Source of the DNA: Pyramidobacter sp. C12-8
GTDB taxonomy: Bacteria > Synergistota > Synergistia > Synergistales > Dethiosulfovibrionaceae
Direction of reading: 5' to 3'
DNA: 64,000 nt
NCBI RefSeq assembly: GCF_002007215.1
Contig: NZ_MUHX01000001.1
Coordinates: 91,326-155,325 of the forward strand
Of this stretch, positions 10,427-18,686 are shown one piece after another (position 1 is the first letter of the stretch; each line of letters begins with the position of its first letter). Under the pieces are notes generated by a model. The model searched no databases. It was not told the DNA's origin and saw only the letters and a list, made by a program, of their open reading frames with translations. Made by a program: the position numbers and the translations under genes.

Positions 10427-11338
10427 TTACAGTTCCCCCTCGTAAATGCCGCTGGCCTTGGCGAGCGCGATGACGCGCTCGGCGCCGGGCACAAAGGCGA
10501 TGTCGATCATTTTGCCGTTGATGGTGAACACGCCGACGCCTTTGGCGGCGTTTTCGCGGTAGGCTTTGACGAGCGTCTCGGCGGCGGCGATCTCCTGCGG
10601 CGTCGGCGCCAGCATCTCGTGGACGATGCGGATCTGCCGGGGATTGATCAGCGACTTGCCGTCGAAGCCCATGTCCTTGTTCTGCTGCATTTCGGCGCGG
10701 AAGCCCGCCTCGTCGTCGAGATCGGTGAAGACGGTGTCGAAGCACTGCACGCCGGCGGCGCGGGCGGCGATCAACATCTGGCCGCGGGCGGCGAGCATCT
10801 CGATACCGCCGGGGACCGGCTTGACCTGCATGCACTTGCGATAGTCGCCGCCGGAAAGGGCGATGCCGAACAGGCGGGGCGAAGCGGTGCAGATCTCGTA
10901 AGCGTTGAGCACGCCCTTGGGGCTTTCGATGGCGGCCATCAGCAGCGTGCGCCCTTCCTCGACGCCGAACTCGCGTTCGGCTTCGGTCACCGCGGCGTCC
11001 ACGGTTTGCACGTCGTCGGCGCTCTCGGTCTTGGCGATGCGGATGCCGTCGGCGCCGCCGGCCACGGCCACGCGCACGTCCTCGCGCCAATGCGGCGTGT
11101 CGAGGCCGTTGATGCGCACGAGCACTTCCGTGTCGCCGTAATCGACGGTTTTCAGCGCGTGATAAAGCGAAAAGCGCGCCGCGTCCTTCTGGTTCTCGGC
11201 CACCGCGTCTTCGAGGTCGAGCATGATCGAGTCGGCTCCGTAAATATACGCGTCCTTGATCAGTCCGGGCTTCTGCGCGTTCATGAACATCATCGTGCGG
11301 CGCAGGCGGAACTTTTCCGGTTTCGGGCGGGGGATCAT
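10427..11338 (-). CDS. citE: Citrate lyase beta subunit (citryl-ACP lyase)
   Basis: 303 residues. ATG 11338 overlaps the citD stop by four bases (ATGA), with GGGGAGG upstream. The HpcH/HpaI TIM-barrel signature is present: RRTMMFMNA, SIMLDLEDAVAENQKDAAR (acidic metal ligands), VLVRINGLDTP, AAIESPKGVLNAYEI (catalytic/metal Glu) and DGKSLINPRQI. It cleaves citryl-CitD to oxaloacetate and acetyl-CitD with magnesium. It is translationally coupled to citD and citF. Confidence 0.95.
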   Translation of the reverse strand: MIPRPKPEKFRLRRTMMFMNAQKPGLIKDAYIYGADSIMLDLEDAVAENQKDAARFSLYHALKTVDYGDTEVLVRINGLDTPHWREDVRVAVAGGADGIRIAKTESADDVQTVDAAVTEAEREFGVEEGRTLLMAAIESPKGVLNAYEICTASPRLFGIALSGGDYRKCMQVKPVPGGIEMLAARGQMLIAARAAGVQCFDTVFTDLDDEAGFRAEMQQNKDMGFDGKSLINPRQIRIVHEMLAPTPQEIAAAETLVKAYRENAAKGVGVFTINGKMIDIAFVPGAERVIALAKASGIYEGEL

Positions 11339-11640
11339 GCGATCTCGCCTCCCCAGGGATACGGTCCGTCGGCGTCGCGCTGGCAGCCGCGGTAATAGGC
11401 GCACTCGACGCGCGCCGTGATGGTGCAGTCCAGCGCGCCGTGGTCGCTGACGGTGACGGCGGCGTTTTTCACGCCGAGGCGCGCCAGCGTGGCGAGCACG
11501 GTCTCTTTGATCTGGCGGCCGTACTGGTTGATGACGGTGCTTTCAAGGTTCAGGCTGATGCCCGACGGCGCCGGCTCGAGCGTGACCATCACGTCGCTCG
11601 ATTCGAGCGTGCCGGCCACGCCGGTGGTTTTCAGTTCCAT
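11335..11640 (-). CDS. citD: Citrate lyase acyl carrier protein (gamma subunit)
   Basis: 101 residues, starting at ATG 11640 after AGGAGGTC. TLESSDVMV near residues 11-19 contains the serine that carries the phosphoribosyl-dephospho-CoA arm in this family; ESTVINQYGRQI and the C-terminal acidic stretch also fit CitD. It carries the acetyl/citryl group between CitF and CitE. Attachment needs CitX and CitG and activation needs CitC; none of these is in the window. Confidence 0.93.
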   Translation of the reverse strand: MELKTTGVAGTLESSDVMVTLEPAPSGISLNLESTVINQYGRQIKETVLATLARLGVKNAAVTVSDHGALDCTITARVECAYYRGCQRDADGPYPWGGEIA

Positions 11641-11685
11641 GGCTTTGACCTCCTGACAGGATTTCTACGATAATTCCAAGGAGAA

Positions 11686-11710
11686 AGCGCAGCCGGGAAA
11701 GCGCTGCGCT
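11686..11710 (-). terminator. Weak hairpin between tctA and citD
   Basis: AGCGCAGC pairs with GCTGCGCT around nine bases, followed on the minus strand by TTTCTCC. It could partly stop transcription between the transporter and lyase genes, or only protect an RNA end. Confidence 0.35.
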
Positions 11711-11723
11711 CGATCGGACAAAA

Positions 11724-13235
11724 TCAGGCGTTCGCCGACGGTTTCTTTTTTCCGAAGAAGGAGGCGACGATGGGGTAGACCAGCAGGGTGACGCTGAGCA
11801 CCATCAGGGAGCCGGCGATGGGGCGCGAGAACATGCTTACCAGGTCGGCGCGCGAGATCGTATAGGCGCGGCTGAAGTTGCTCTCGCAGATCTCGCCCAG
11901 CACCAGGCCGAGGATCATGGCGGCGCTGTTGAAGCGGCAGACGGCGAAGATCAGCCCGACGATGCCGGCGACGGCCATGATCTTCACGTCGGCGATGCTC
12001 ATGTTGGTGGCGTAGGAACCGATGATGGCCAGCATGACGATGATCGGGCCGAGATAGCTGTAGGGGATGGCGAGGATCTTCGCGAAGACCTTGGCGATAC
12101 CCATGGCGACGATGACCATGAGGATGTTGGTGACGAGCATGGAGGCGAACGTGGCGCTCAGGTACTGGGGCTGGTTGGTGAGCAGCAGCGGTCCGAGCTG
12201 CACGCCCTTGAGCACCAGCGCGCTCATCATCACGGCCGCGGCGTTGCCGCCGGGGATGCCGAGCGAGAGCAAAGGCACCATGGCGCCGCCGGTGGCGGCG
12301 TTGTTGGCCGATTCGGATGCGGCGATGCCGTCGATGATGCCGGTACCGAACTTCTCGGGATGCTTGGAGAGCTTCGTTTCCGTGGAGTAGCACAGGAACG
12401 AGGCGATCGTCGCGCCGGCGCCGGGAAGGATGCCGATGATCGTGCCGATAATGGAGCAGCGAAGCACGAGCCACTTGATCCTCAGCCACTCGGCCAGCGA
12501 GGGCATCTTCGTGTCCACGTGACCGCCGCCGACGCCTTCCTTGGCGTCGAGGCGGTCGCTCTTGCGCGTCTGCTTGAGCACCTCGGTGACGGCGAAAATA
12601 CCGATCAGCACGGGGATCATTTCCAGACCGGCCAGCAGTTCTTTGGAGCCGAAGGTCATGCGCTGCACGGCGTACATCCTGTCCTGGCCGACGCAGGCCA
12701 GAAGCAGGCCGATCAGGCCGGAAATGATCGTGCGCAGGATGTTGGACGAGTCGAGGCAGGCGAGGATCGACAGACCCATGAACGTGATCGCGAACAGGTC
12801 GGAAGGGCCGAACGACAGCGCCGCCTGCGTGAGCTGCGGCGAAAGCAGCAGCATGCAGAACGCCGAGACCAGACCGCCGATCGCCGAAGCGCCGAGGGCC
12901 ACGCCCAGAGCTTTGCCGGCTTCGCCGCGCTGCGCCATCGGGTAGCCGTCGAACGTCGTCGGCGCGCTGGAAGGTACGCCTGGAATCTTGAACAGGATTG
13001 CCGTGATCGAGCCGCCGGTGATGGCCGAGCAGTAAACGGCCACGAGGAAGACGATGGCCGGCACCGGCTCCATGCTGTACGTAAACGGCAGCCCGAGCGC
13101 CACGGCCATCGTGGAGCTGACGCCGGGCAGAGCGCCGAAGATCGTCCCCATCACGATGGCCATGACCACCATGAAAAACACTTGCGGCTCCATCAGCACG
13201 CTGAAGCCGCTTTGCAGCAATTCAAAAGTCGACAT
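11724..13235 (-). CDS. tctA: Tripartite tricarboxylate transporter large permease (TctA)
   Basis: 503 residues with about 12 hydrophobic segments, typical of TctA. Signature stretches: GTIFGALPGVSSTMAVALGLPFTY near the N-terminus, ITAILFKIPGVPSSAPTTFDGYP, and the second GIIPGILPGAG-like loop in IIGTIIGILPGAGATIASFL. It is the main membrane channel of a sodium- or proton-driven, binding-protein-dependent transporter. Its stop is 84 bases upstream of citD, so citrate is the likely substrate (inference from context). Confidence 0.93.
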   Translation of the reverse strand: MSTFELLQSGFSVLMEPQVFFMVVMAIVMGTIFGALPGVSSTMAVALGLPFTYSMEPVPAIVFLVAVYCSAITGGSITAILFKIPGVPSSAPTTFDGYPMAQRGEAGKALGVALGASAIGGLVSAFCMLLLSPQLTQAALSFGPSDLFAITFMGLSILACLDSSNILRTIISGLIGLLLACVGQDRMYAVQRMTFGSKELLAGLEMIPVLIGIFAVTEVLKQTRKSDRLDAKEGVGGGHVDTKMPSLAEWLRIKWLVLRCSIIGTIIGILPGAGATIASFLCYSTETKLSKHPEKFGTGIIDGIAASESANNAATGGAMVPLLSLGIPGGNAAAVMMSALVLKGVQLGPLLLTNQPQYLSATFASMLVTNILMVIVAMGIAKVFAKILAIPYSYLGPIIVMLAIIGSYATNMSIADVKIMAVAGIVGLIFAVCRFNSAAMILGLVLGEICESNFSRAYTISRADLVSMFSRPIAGSLMVLSVTLLVYPIVASFFGKKKPSANA

Positions 13236-13249
13236 TCCGATTCACCGCC

Positions 13250-13795
13250 TCACGAGATAAGAGATTGGGCCTGAGACACCAGCGACTCCAGCCAAAGCGC
13301 GAAGTTGCGCGCCTGCGGGATGGTGCCGCGGGGCAGATTGACCGACAGCAGGACGCTGAAGACCACATAGAGGAGCAGCGTGACCAGAATCGAGAAGACG
13401 AGCAGGCGCGCGACCTTCCGTTCGCCCAGCAGCATGCCGTAGAAGAACAGCATCAGGAAACACGTGCCCATGAAGCCGAGCGGTTCGAGCACAAAGCAGG
13501 CCGCCACGACGATGACGATGCCGAGGAACAGACGGCTGGCGAAAAATCCGCCGATGGAAGCGAAAAAGGCGCCCAGCGAAAACTCCGCTTTGCCCCTGTT
13601 TTTCATGACGATGCGCGCGATGTTGATCGCCACGCAGATCAGAAGCAGAACGATGATGACGTTGGGCCACACGTCGGGCTTGAGGGCGTAGGGATTGCGC
13701 AGGACCTTGGCGGGAACGGGCGCCTCCAGCACGTGGAACGCGTACGTGTAGGCCAGGCCGAGCCACAGCAGAACGTTGAGAATCAGTTCGAACAC
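13250..13795 (-). CDS. tctB: Tripartite tricarboxylate transporter small permease (TctB)
   Basis: 181 residues, GTG start with AAAGGTGG nine bases upstream. Four hydrophobic segments can be seen, including FASRLFLGIVIVVAACFVL and GTCFLMLFFYGMLLG, the DUF1468/TctB pattern. It pairs with TctA in the inner membrane. It ends 14 bases before the tctA start. A terminator-like hairpin separates it from tctC. Confidence 0.88.
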   Translation of the reverse strand: MFELILNVLLWLGLAYTYAFHVLEAPVPAKVLRNPYALKPDVWPNVIIVLLLICVAINIARIVMKNRGKAEFSLGAFFASIGGFFASRLFLGIVIVVAACFVLEPLGFMGTCFLMLFFYGMLLGERKVARLLVFSILVTLLLYVVFSVLLSVNLPRGTIPQARNFALWLESLVSQAQSLIS

Positions 13796-13863
13796 TGATC
13801 CGCACCACCTTTCAGGGATTGAGGAAGCTTGTGCTACAATAAACGTTGACAGAGTAAAGAAAA

Positions 13864-13889
13864 AAAGGGGAGCGGCAAAGCCCCCCTTT
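13864..13889 (-). terminator. Terminator/attenuator between tctC and tctB
   Basis: AAAGGGGAGC pairs with GCCCCCCTTT (one mismatch) around a six-base loop. On the minus strand it is followed by seven T. It lies 24 bases past the tctC stop, and 69 bases before the tctB start, so partial read-through would give more binding protein than permease. Confidence 0.7.
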
Positions 13890-13913
13890 CGTGGTTGCGG
13901 CGCGCAGGAGGAA

Positions 13914-14906
13914 CTACTTGGCGTAGTAATCCTTCTTCAAAACTTCCTCGGACTTCAGATACTCGGTGAAGGTCTTGTACTCGCTCTCGAACAGCTCGGC
14001 GAACTCCTTGGGCGCGGCGAAGCCGGGGCGCTCGTCGTAAGCGCCGGCCACGAGGAAATCCTGCCATTCCTTGGTTTGAACGGCCTTCTCGATGGCGGCG
14101 ACCAGCGCGTCGATCGCGGGCTGAGGCGTGCCGGCCTTGGCGAAAATGCCGCGCCAGGTGCCGATGAAGGAATCGATGCCCAGCTCGCCCGTGCTCTCCA
14201 TGTTGGGATAGAGCTTCATGCGCTTTTCGCAGATGGCGCACAGCGGCACGATGTCGCCCGCCTGGATCAGCCCGGCGATCTCGTCGGTGCCGGTGATCAT
14301 CATGTCGATGTGACCGCCCACCAGCGCGGAGTTCATCTCGGAACCGCCGGAGTAGGGCACTTCGTTCACGTCGAGCCCGGCCAGCGTCTGGCGCAGCGAA
14401 GCGCCGTCGGCGCCCGTGGCGGTGAGCATGCCCACGTTGATCTCGAACGGATGCTCCTTGGCGTACTTGATCATCTCGGAAAAGCTGTGATAGCCCTTCT
14501 GGTCCATGGCTTTCTTGGAGCCGGCGATGATGTTGATGGAGTGGACCAGTTTGGCGACGGGAATGAACTCGGAGCGGAAGTTCATCGAAGTGGCCCCCTG
14601 CAGGTCCTGCATGATCAGGCTCTGCGTGCCCAGCATGAAGGTGTAGCCGTCGGCGGGCTGCTTGTAGGTGTACTCCACGCCGTTGACGCCCGAGCCGCCG
14701 GAAACGTTAACGACCTCGACCTCGACGCCGAGGATGTCCTTGAGCAGCTTGGCCATGGGGCGGATCGTGCTGTCGGCGCCGCCGCCCACGCCCCAGGGGC
14801 AGACCACGTCGATCTTGCGGGTGAACTTCCACTCTTCGGCCCCCGCGGAAACGGCCGCGGCGCCGAGCAGGGATACGGCCAACAGAGCATACACGAACTT
14901 TTTCAC
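13914..14906 (-). CDS. tctC: Tripartite tricarboxylate transporter substrate-binding protein (TctC/Bug family)
   Basis: 330 residues. GTG 14906 is preferred because AAAGGAGG lies eight bases upstream; the TTG two codons earlier is too close. Signal peptide KKFVYALLAVSLLGAAAVSAGA with likely cleavage after AGA. The Bug-family binding loop is seen as IDVVCPWGVGGGADSTIRP (family PFxxGGxxD). The protein binds its carboxylate in the periplasm and delivers it to TctAB. It is the first gene of the tctCBA-citDEF run and is divergent from a LysR regulator. Confidence 0.92.
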   Translation of the reverse strand: MKKFVYALLAVSLLGAAAVSAGAEEWKFTRKIDVVCPWGVGGGADSTIRPMAKLLKDILGVEVEVVNVSGGSGVNGVEYTYKQPADGYTFMLGTQSLIMQDLQGATSMNFRSEFIPVAKLVHSINIIAGSKKAMDQKGYHSFSEMIKYAKEHPFEINVGMLTATGADGASLRQTLAGLDVNEVPYSGGSEMNSALVGGHIDMMITGTDEIAGLIQAGDIVPLCAICEKRMKLYPNMESTGELGIDSFIGTWRGIFAKAGTPQPAIDALVAAIEKAVQTKEWQDFLVAGAYDERPGFAAPKEFAELFESEYKTFTEYLKSEEVLKKDYYAK

Positions 14907-15069
14907 TTGCAATTCCTCCTTTAAACGTAAACGAGATTGAGTTAATGACGCTGATTTTATTATTCAACTTTTTTAGGGAAAATGCCAATACTAAAAGTTT
15001 TATGCGCCCATAAGGTCACAATTATGGTCAAAGATATTTATACAGTATACATTTAAGGAGGCGGCGTGA
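14907..15069. promoter_or_regulatory. Divergent tctC/lysR control region
   Basis: 163 AT-rich bases between the divergent tctC and LysR genes, where LysR-type regulators normally bind. It contains the palindrome at 15039-15053 listed separately. Confidence 0.6.
15039..15053. promoter_or_regulatory. Operator-like palindrome shared with the second TTT operon
   Basis: TATACAGTATACATT, with a perfect TATAC-A-GTATA core. The same 15 bases, followed by (T/C)AAGG, recur at 41359-41373 upstream of the other TTT operon. The form resembles GntR-family operators. The bound protein is unknown. Confidence 0.5.
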
Positions 15070-15981
15070 TTGAATTTGAAACACGCTTCTTACATCATGG
15101 CTATTCTCGAGGCGGGCAGCATCACGGCGGCCGCGAAAAAACTCCTCATTTCCCAGCCGTCGCTGTCGCAGACCGTCAAAGCCGTGGAAGACGAACTGGG
15201 GCTGCCGATCTTCGACCGCCACGCCAAGCGGTTGACGCTCACCTACGCCGGCCAGCGCTACGTCGAAAGCATGCGCGAGATCATGACGGCCGAGCGGAAT
15301 CTCCTCAGCGAGATCGCCGAAATGAAAAACGATCACCGCGCCACGCTGCGCATCGGCATTTCGGCGCAGCGCAGCATCTCCCTGCTGCCGCAGATCCTGC
15401 CCGCCTTTCTCGCCCGCTATCCGCTCGTCACCGTCGAACTGAAAGAACTGCCTTCCGTCCGCCTCGAGGAGCTGCTCAGCAAGGGCGGCTGCGACGTGGC
15501 CTTCATCACCACCGCGTCGAAGCAGAACGACCTGGAGTACCGCCTGCTGGAAAACGAACAGATCGTCCTCATGGCCTCCAAGCAGACGGCCATTTCCCGC
15601 CGCATCGGCCAGGGGACCGAAATCGAACTGAGCGAAGCGCGGGAGGAAAACTTCGTCAACCTCACCTCGGGGCACAGCGTGCGCACCATCCAGAACCACC
15701 TCGCTCAGCTGTGCCAGTTCGAGCCGCGCGTGCTGCTCGAACTGTTCAACATGGAAGCCGCCAAATTGGTCACCGCCCAGCTCAACGCCGTGATGGTCTG
15801 CCCTTACGGCTACATCCAGGGGGACACGCGCGTGGAAACACTGACTAAATGTTATCCGCTGCGCTGCCATGGCTTCGAGCGGCATTTCTACTTCTGTTAT
15901 CGGAAAAAGCTGCGGCTTTCCAGCTATATGCGCGACCTCTTCGACATCGCCCGCAGCAAGTGTCAGTATCATACGATGTAG
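15070..15981 (+). CDS. LysR-family transcriptional regulator
   Basis: 303 residues. The TTG at 15070 is chosen because AAGGAGG sits eight bases upstream; a second TTG two codons on is spaced less well. The N-terminal winged helix reads MAILEAGSITAAAKKLLISQPSLSQTVKAVEDELGLPIFDR, the LysR HTH signature. A periplasmic-binding-like effector domain follows (RIGISAQRSISLLPQILPAF). It is divergent from tctC, so it probably activates the citrate uptake/lyase operon with citrate or a related acid as inducer (inference). Confidence 0.93.
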   Translation: MNLKHASYIMAILEAGSITAAAKKLLISQPSLSQTVKAVEDELGLPIFDRHAKRLTLTYAGQRYVESMREIMTAERNLLSEIAEMKNDHRATLRIGISAQRSISLLPQILPAFLARYPLVTVELKELPSVRLEELLSKGGCDVAFITTASKQNDLEYRLLENEQIVLMASKQTAISRRIGQGTEIELSEAREENFVNLTSGHSVRTIQNHLAQLCQFEPRVLLELFNMEAAKLVTAQLNAVMVCPYGYIQGDTRVETLTKCYPLRCHGFERHFYFCYRKKLRLSSYMRDLFDIARSKCQYHTM

Positions 15982-16013
15982 TCCGCGCCGATTGAAAGCG
16001 CGTGTCGAAGGCG

Positions 16014-16057
16014 AAAAAACCTTTCGGGCGGGAACGTTCCGTCCGAAAGGTTTTTTT
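16014..16057 (+). terminator. Terminator of the LysR gene
   Basis: AAACCTTTCGG pairs with CCGAAAGGTTT around 22 bases, followed by a run of T. Confidence 0.8.
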
Positions 16058-16094
16058 GCAGCTGCGCCGTTTGCTCCCCGGCGCGCGGCGGCAA

Positions 16095-16140
16095 GGGCCC
16101 CGCAAACTATGTCAGCGCTTTTTATCAAGAAATAGCATAA
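16095..16140. repeat. Dispersed TIR element, copy A (one end only)
   Basis: 16119-16140 matches the right terminal repeat of copy D (TTTTTATCAAGAAATAGYAT core). The preceding AAACTATGTCAGCGC matches the sub-terminal AAACTATGTTAGTGC of copy D. The opposite end is not recognisable, so this is probably a decayed or truncated copy. Confidence 0.65.
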
Positions 16141-16181
16141 GCGCGGCGAAGCTGGGAATCGGTAGCGGAATCTCACGAAAA

Positions 16182-16234
16182 ACACAGCCCGCAGGCAGCT
16201 CTGGAATGTTCTCCAAAGACGCCGCGGGCTGTGT
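16182..16234 (-). terminator. Terminator of the acetamidase/formamidase gene
   Basis: ACACAGCCCGC pairs with GCGGGCTGTGT around a 31-base loop, followed on the minus strand by TTTTTC. Confidence 0.7.
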
Positions 16235-16282
16235 TGTCTTAAAAAGTCTGCTTCGTTAGTCCCTTTATGTTCCAGGGAAAAA

Positions 16283-17173
16283 CTAGATTCCGCCCAGTTT
16301 CAGGAGCTTCTTGGGGGCGCGCACGCGGAACGTGTGCAAATCGTTGACTACCTGGCTGATCTGAATGTCACAGGTGGCGCTGAGAAGGCGGTACGCATCC
16401 TGAAATTCCAGTCCGGTTTTTTTCATCAGATAATTGACCATGTCTTCGACGGCGGCACGCACGCCGTCTTTGAATTCCTTTGCGGAAGCGATCGTGTACA
16501 TGCTGTCCTTTGTCTCCACCATAGGACGTTCGAGGCGCGTTCCTTTGACCACGGTCGTTTTCATCAGGATCGTGCCGGCCGTTTCGATGCCGGTGCCGCT
16601 GAGTTCTCCGTCGCCCATGCAGGCGTGCAAGTCGCCGACGGCCAGCAATGCCCCTTTGACGGCGACAGGCAGATAGACTTTGGAACCGACGGTGATGACT
16701 TTCGTGTCCATGTTGGAACCATGATCGCCGGGCACGGCACAATGAATGTCGCCGCTGCGGGGCGCCACGCCGATCACGCCCACCATCGGCGTCAGCGGCA
16801 GGATGATATCCTTGCTGAAATGGGCATAGCCGTCCTCGATCGGAATGATTTTCGTATTGGCTTTTTTCGTCTTCCCGCCAAGCACGCCCAGTCCCGGCGA
16901 CGTGACCATGACGCCCTGCGGCGCAAAATCAATGCCAAGGATCTCGACGCACAGCACATCGTCCGGCTCGGCGCCGTTAACGTAAATCGGGCCGACCGAA
17001 CAGTCCATGATGGAAATGTCGATGTCGGGGCGCAGCACGCTGGAATCTTTGATCTGACCACTGTAGCAGTCGTCGGTTTCGACGGTGAAAACTTCGCCGT
17101 CGTCGACGAAATACGCCGGCTTGTTGTCCTGGTTAAAAGAGAAAATAACTTTGTCTTTTCCTAAAAACTGCAT
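16283..17173 (-). CDS. Acetamidase/formamidase family protein
   Basis: 296 residues. Family motifs: DDGEVFTVETDDCYSGQI, PIYVNGAEPDDVLCVEILGI, GVIGVAPRSGDIHCAVPGDHGSNMDT and GDLHACMGDGELSGTGIE (metal-binding His/Asp/Glu in the FmdA/AmdA fold). It hydrolyses a short amide to the acid and ammonia in the cytosol; which amide is not clear. It follows an amino-acid permease by 14 bases with only a weak ribosome site, so it is probably translated from the permease mRNA. The amide may therefore derive from the imported compound. Confidence 0.88.
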   Translation of the reverse strand: MQFLGKDKVIFSFNQDNKPAYFVDDGEVFTVETDDCYSGQIKDSSVLRPDIDISIMDCSVGPIYVNGAEPDDVLCVEILGIDFAPQGVMVTSPGLGVLGGKTKKANTKIIPIEDGYAHFSKDIILPLTPMVGVIGVAPRSGDIHCAVPGDHGSNMDTKVITVGSKVYLPVAVKGALLAVGDLHACMGDGELSGTGIETAGTILMKTTVVKGTRLERPMVETKDSMYTIASAKEFKDGVRAAVEDMVNYLMKKTGLEFQDAYRLLSATCDIQISQVVNDLHTFRVRAPKKLLKLGGI

Positions 17174-17187
17174 TCAGCACACCCGCT

Positions 17188-18402
17188 TTACCACGCGCTC
17201 GGAAGGATGCCCGCGAGGTCGAAAATCGCGTAGACGGCCGCACCGCAGAAGAGGACGATCAGCAGGCCCTGAACCCAGCCCGCGCTGTACCAGCCGCACT
17301 TCCAATGTGGCTCGACGTCGCCGCTTTTGCGCGAGCTGTTCAGCATCATCACGGGCAGGATGGACATGATCACGCCGCCGAATGTTCCGGCCAGATAAAT
17401 TGCGTCGACGAAGCCGACCATGCCGCTGTAGGCCAGCAGAAATGGAGGCACGCAGACGCAGATCACCGAAACGAGCCGGGTCATGAAATCGGTCTCGGAC
17501 TTGAAATGGAACATGTCGACGATGTTCGTCAGGAAGCTGCCGCCGACGGCCCAGTAAGAAGTCATCATAGCGCACAGGGCGAAGATGTTGGCGACGAAGA
17601 AAGCCCACTGGCCAAGGGCTTCACCCCAGGCGATCGTGGCGACCTGCGTGACTTTTTCGGGGCCGGTCAGAGAGATGACGGCCAGGGGCACAAGAGCCAA
17701 CAGCACGGCGGTGAGAAACATGCCCGTGGTGATGGCCTTGGGCAGTTCCCGAGGATCATGGCGCAGGCCGCGGGCCATTTCGGGCACGGCGTACTGAGCG
17801 ATGTAACAGAAAATCGCGACGTTAAACACGGGCACGGCGTACGTCCAGTTGGCGTAAAGAGCGCTGTTCACATTCGCCTTGTCGGAGAGAAACGAAGCCG
17901 CGATAATCACGCCGACCATGACCATCATGCCGGTGCTGATGATTTTTTCGGCGACGCCGGTAGCCTTCAGACCCAGCCAGACGACGATGACGGCAGGAAC
18001 GGCGAACAGCAGACTGCCCATTTGATTGGGAATGTCGAACATTTTGGCAAGAATATTGCCGCTGCCGGTCATGTAGGCAATCATGCAGCCGATCGAGTTG
18101 GCTGCCACGGAGATGAAGATGAGCGCGGCTCCCAGTTTGCCGACATAACGCTCGGCCAGTCCGGGGAGCTGCAGAGGTTTTTCCGTGCGCAATGTCGTCT
18201 CGGCGACGTACAGCATCGAGAATGTCGTGAAAATGCCGGCGACAATCAGCCACAGCAACAGAACCGGCCAGCCGGCCTTACGGCTCGAATAGGCCAGCCC
18301 GAGAATGCCGGAACCGATATTCGCGCCGACGACGATCATCGTCGCTTCCCAGAACGTCAGCTTGTGAACTTTCAACGCGGAACTCTGTTCGTGAGTGCTC
18401 AT
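17188..18402 (-). CDS. Aromatic/hydroxy amino-acid permease-like transporter (AAAP/APC superfamily)
   Basis: 404 residues with about 11 membrane segments. Start ATG 18402 follows AAGGAGG by eight bases. The first helix TFWEATMIVVGANIGSGILGLAYSSRKAGW carries the GANIGSGIL unwound-helix motif that binds the substrate amino group in this superfamily. It resembles bacterial tryptophan/tyrosine permeases (TyrP/Mtr type) in length and helix pattern. It is co-oriented with the amidase gene. The exact substrate is not inferable. Confidence 0.85.
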   Translation of the reverse strand: MSTHEQSSALKVHKLTFWEATMIVVGANIGSGILGLAYSSRKAGWPVLLLWLIVAGIFTTFSMLYVAETTLRTEKPLQLPGLAERYVGKLGAALIFISVAANSIGCMIAYMTGSGNILAKMFDIPNQMGSLLFAVPAVIVVWLGLKATGVAEKIISTGMMVMVGVIIAASFLSDKANVNSALYANWTYAVPVFNVAIFCYIAQYAVPEMARGLRHDPRELPKAITTGMFLTAVLLALVPLAVISLTGPEKVTQVATIAWGEALGQWAFFVANIFALCAMMTSYWAVGGSFLTNIVDMFHFKSETDFMTRLVSVICVCVPPFLLAYSGMVGFVDAIYLAGTFGGVIMSILPVMMLNSSRKSGDVEPHWKCGWYSAGWVQGLLIVLFCGAAVYAIFDLAGILPSAW

Positions 18403-18461
18403 CCATATTTCCTCCTTGAAAAGCATAATCTATCTTTATGACAGTATTTTTATAAAAGATA

Positions 18462-18489
18462 ATATCATGATATAAGTCAGTATATCATG
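18462..18489. promoter_or_regulatory. Two ATATCATG boxes 20 bp apart upstream of the permease
   Basis: 18462-18473 is the perfect palindrome ATATCATGATAT. ATATCATG recurs at 18482-18489, exactly two helical turns on. It lies about 60 bases upstream of the permease start in an AT-rich promoter region, as expected for a cooperative operator. Confidence 0.4.
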
Positions 18490-18686
18490 GAATGTCGAAG
18501 TGTCAAAATAACCGCAGCAGGGATTGGAGGAAGCACCGCATGTCATCCGAGGCGTACGGAGAGAGTTTTTTATCGGGAGGTTTCAGTCTTTCGGAACGCT
18601 GCTTCTTTCAAGATAACGGGATCTTCCCATTCGAGCCGGAGCGATCGCCGCTGGCGGGACAGAGGACCGGGTTCCGGGAGGGGGTC

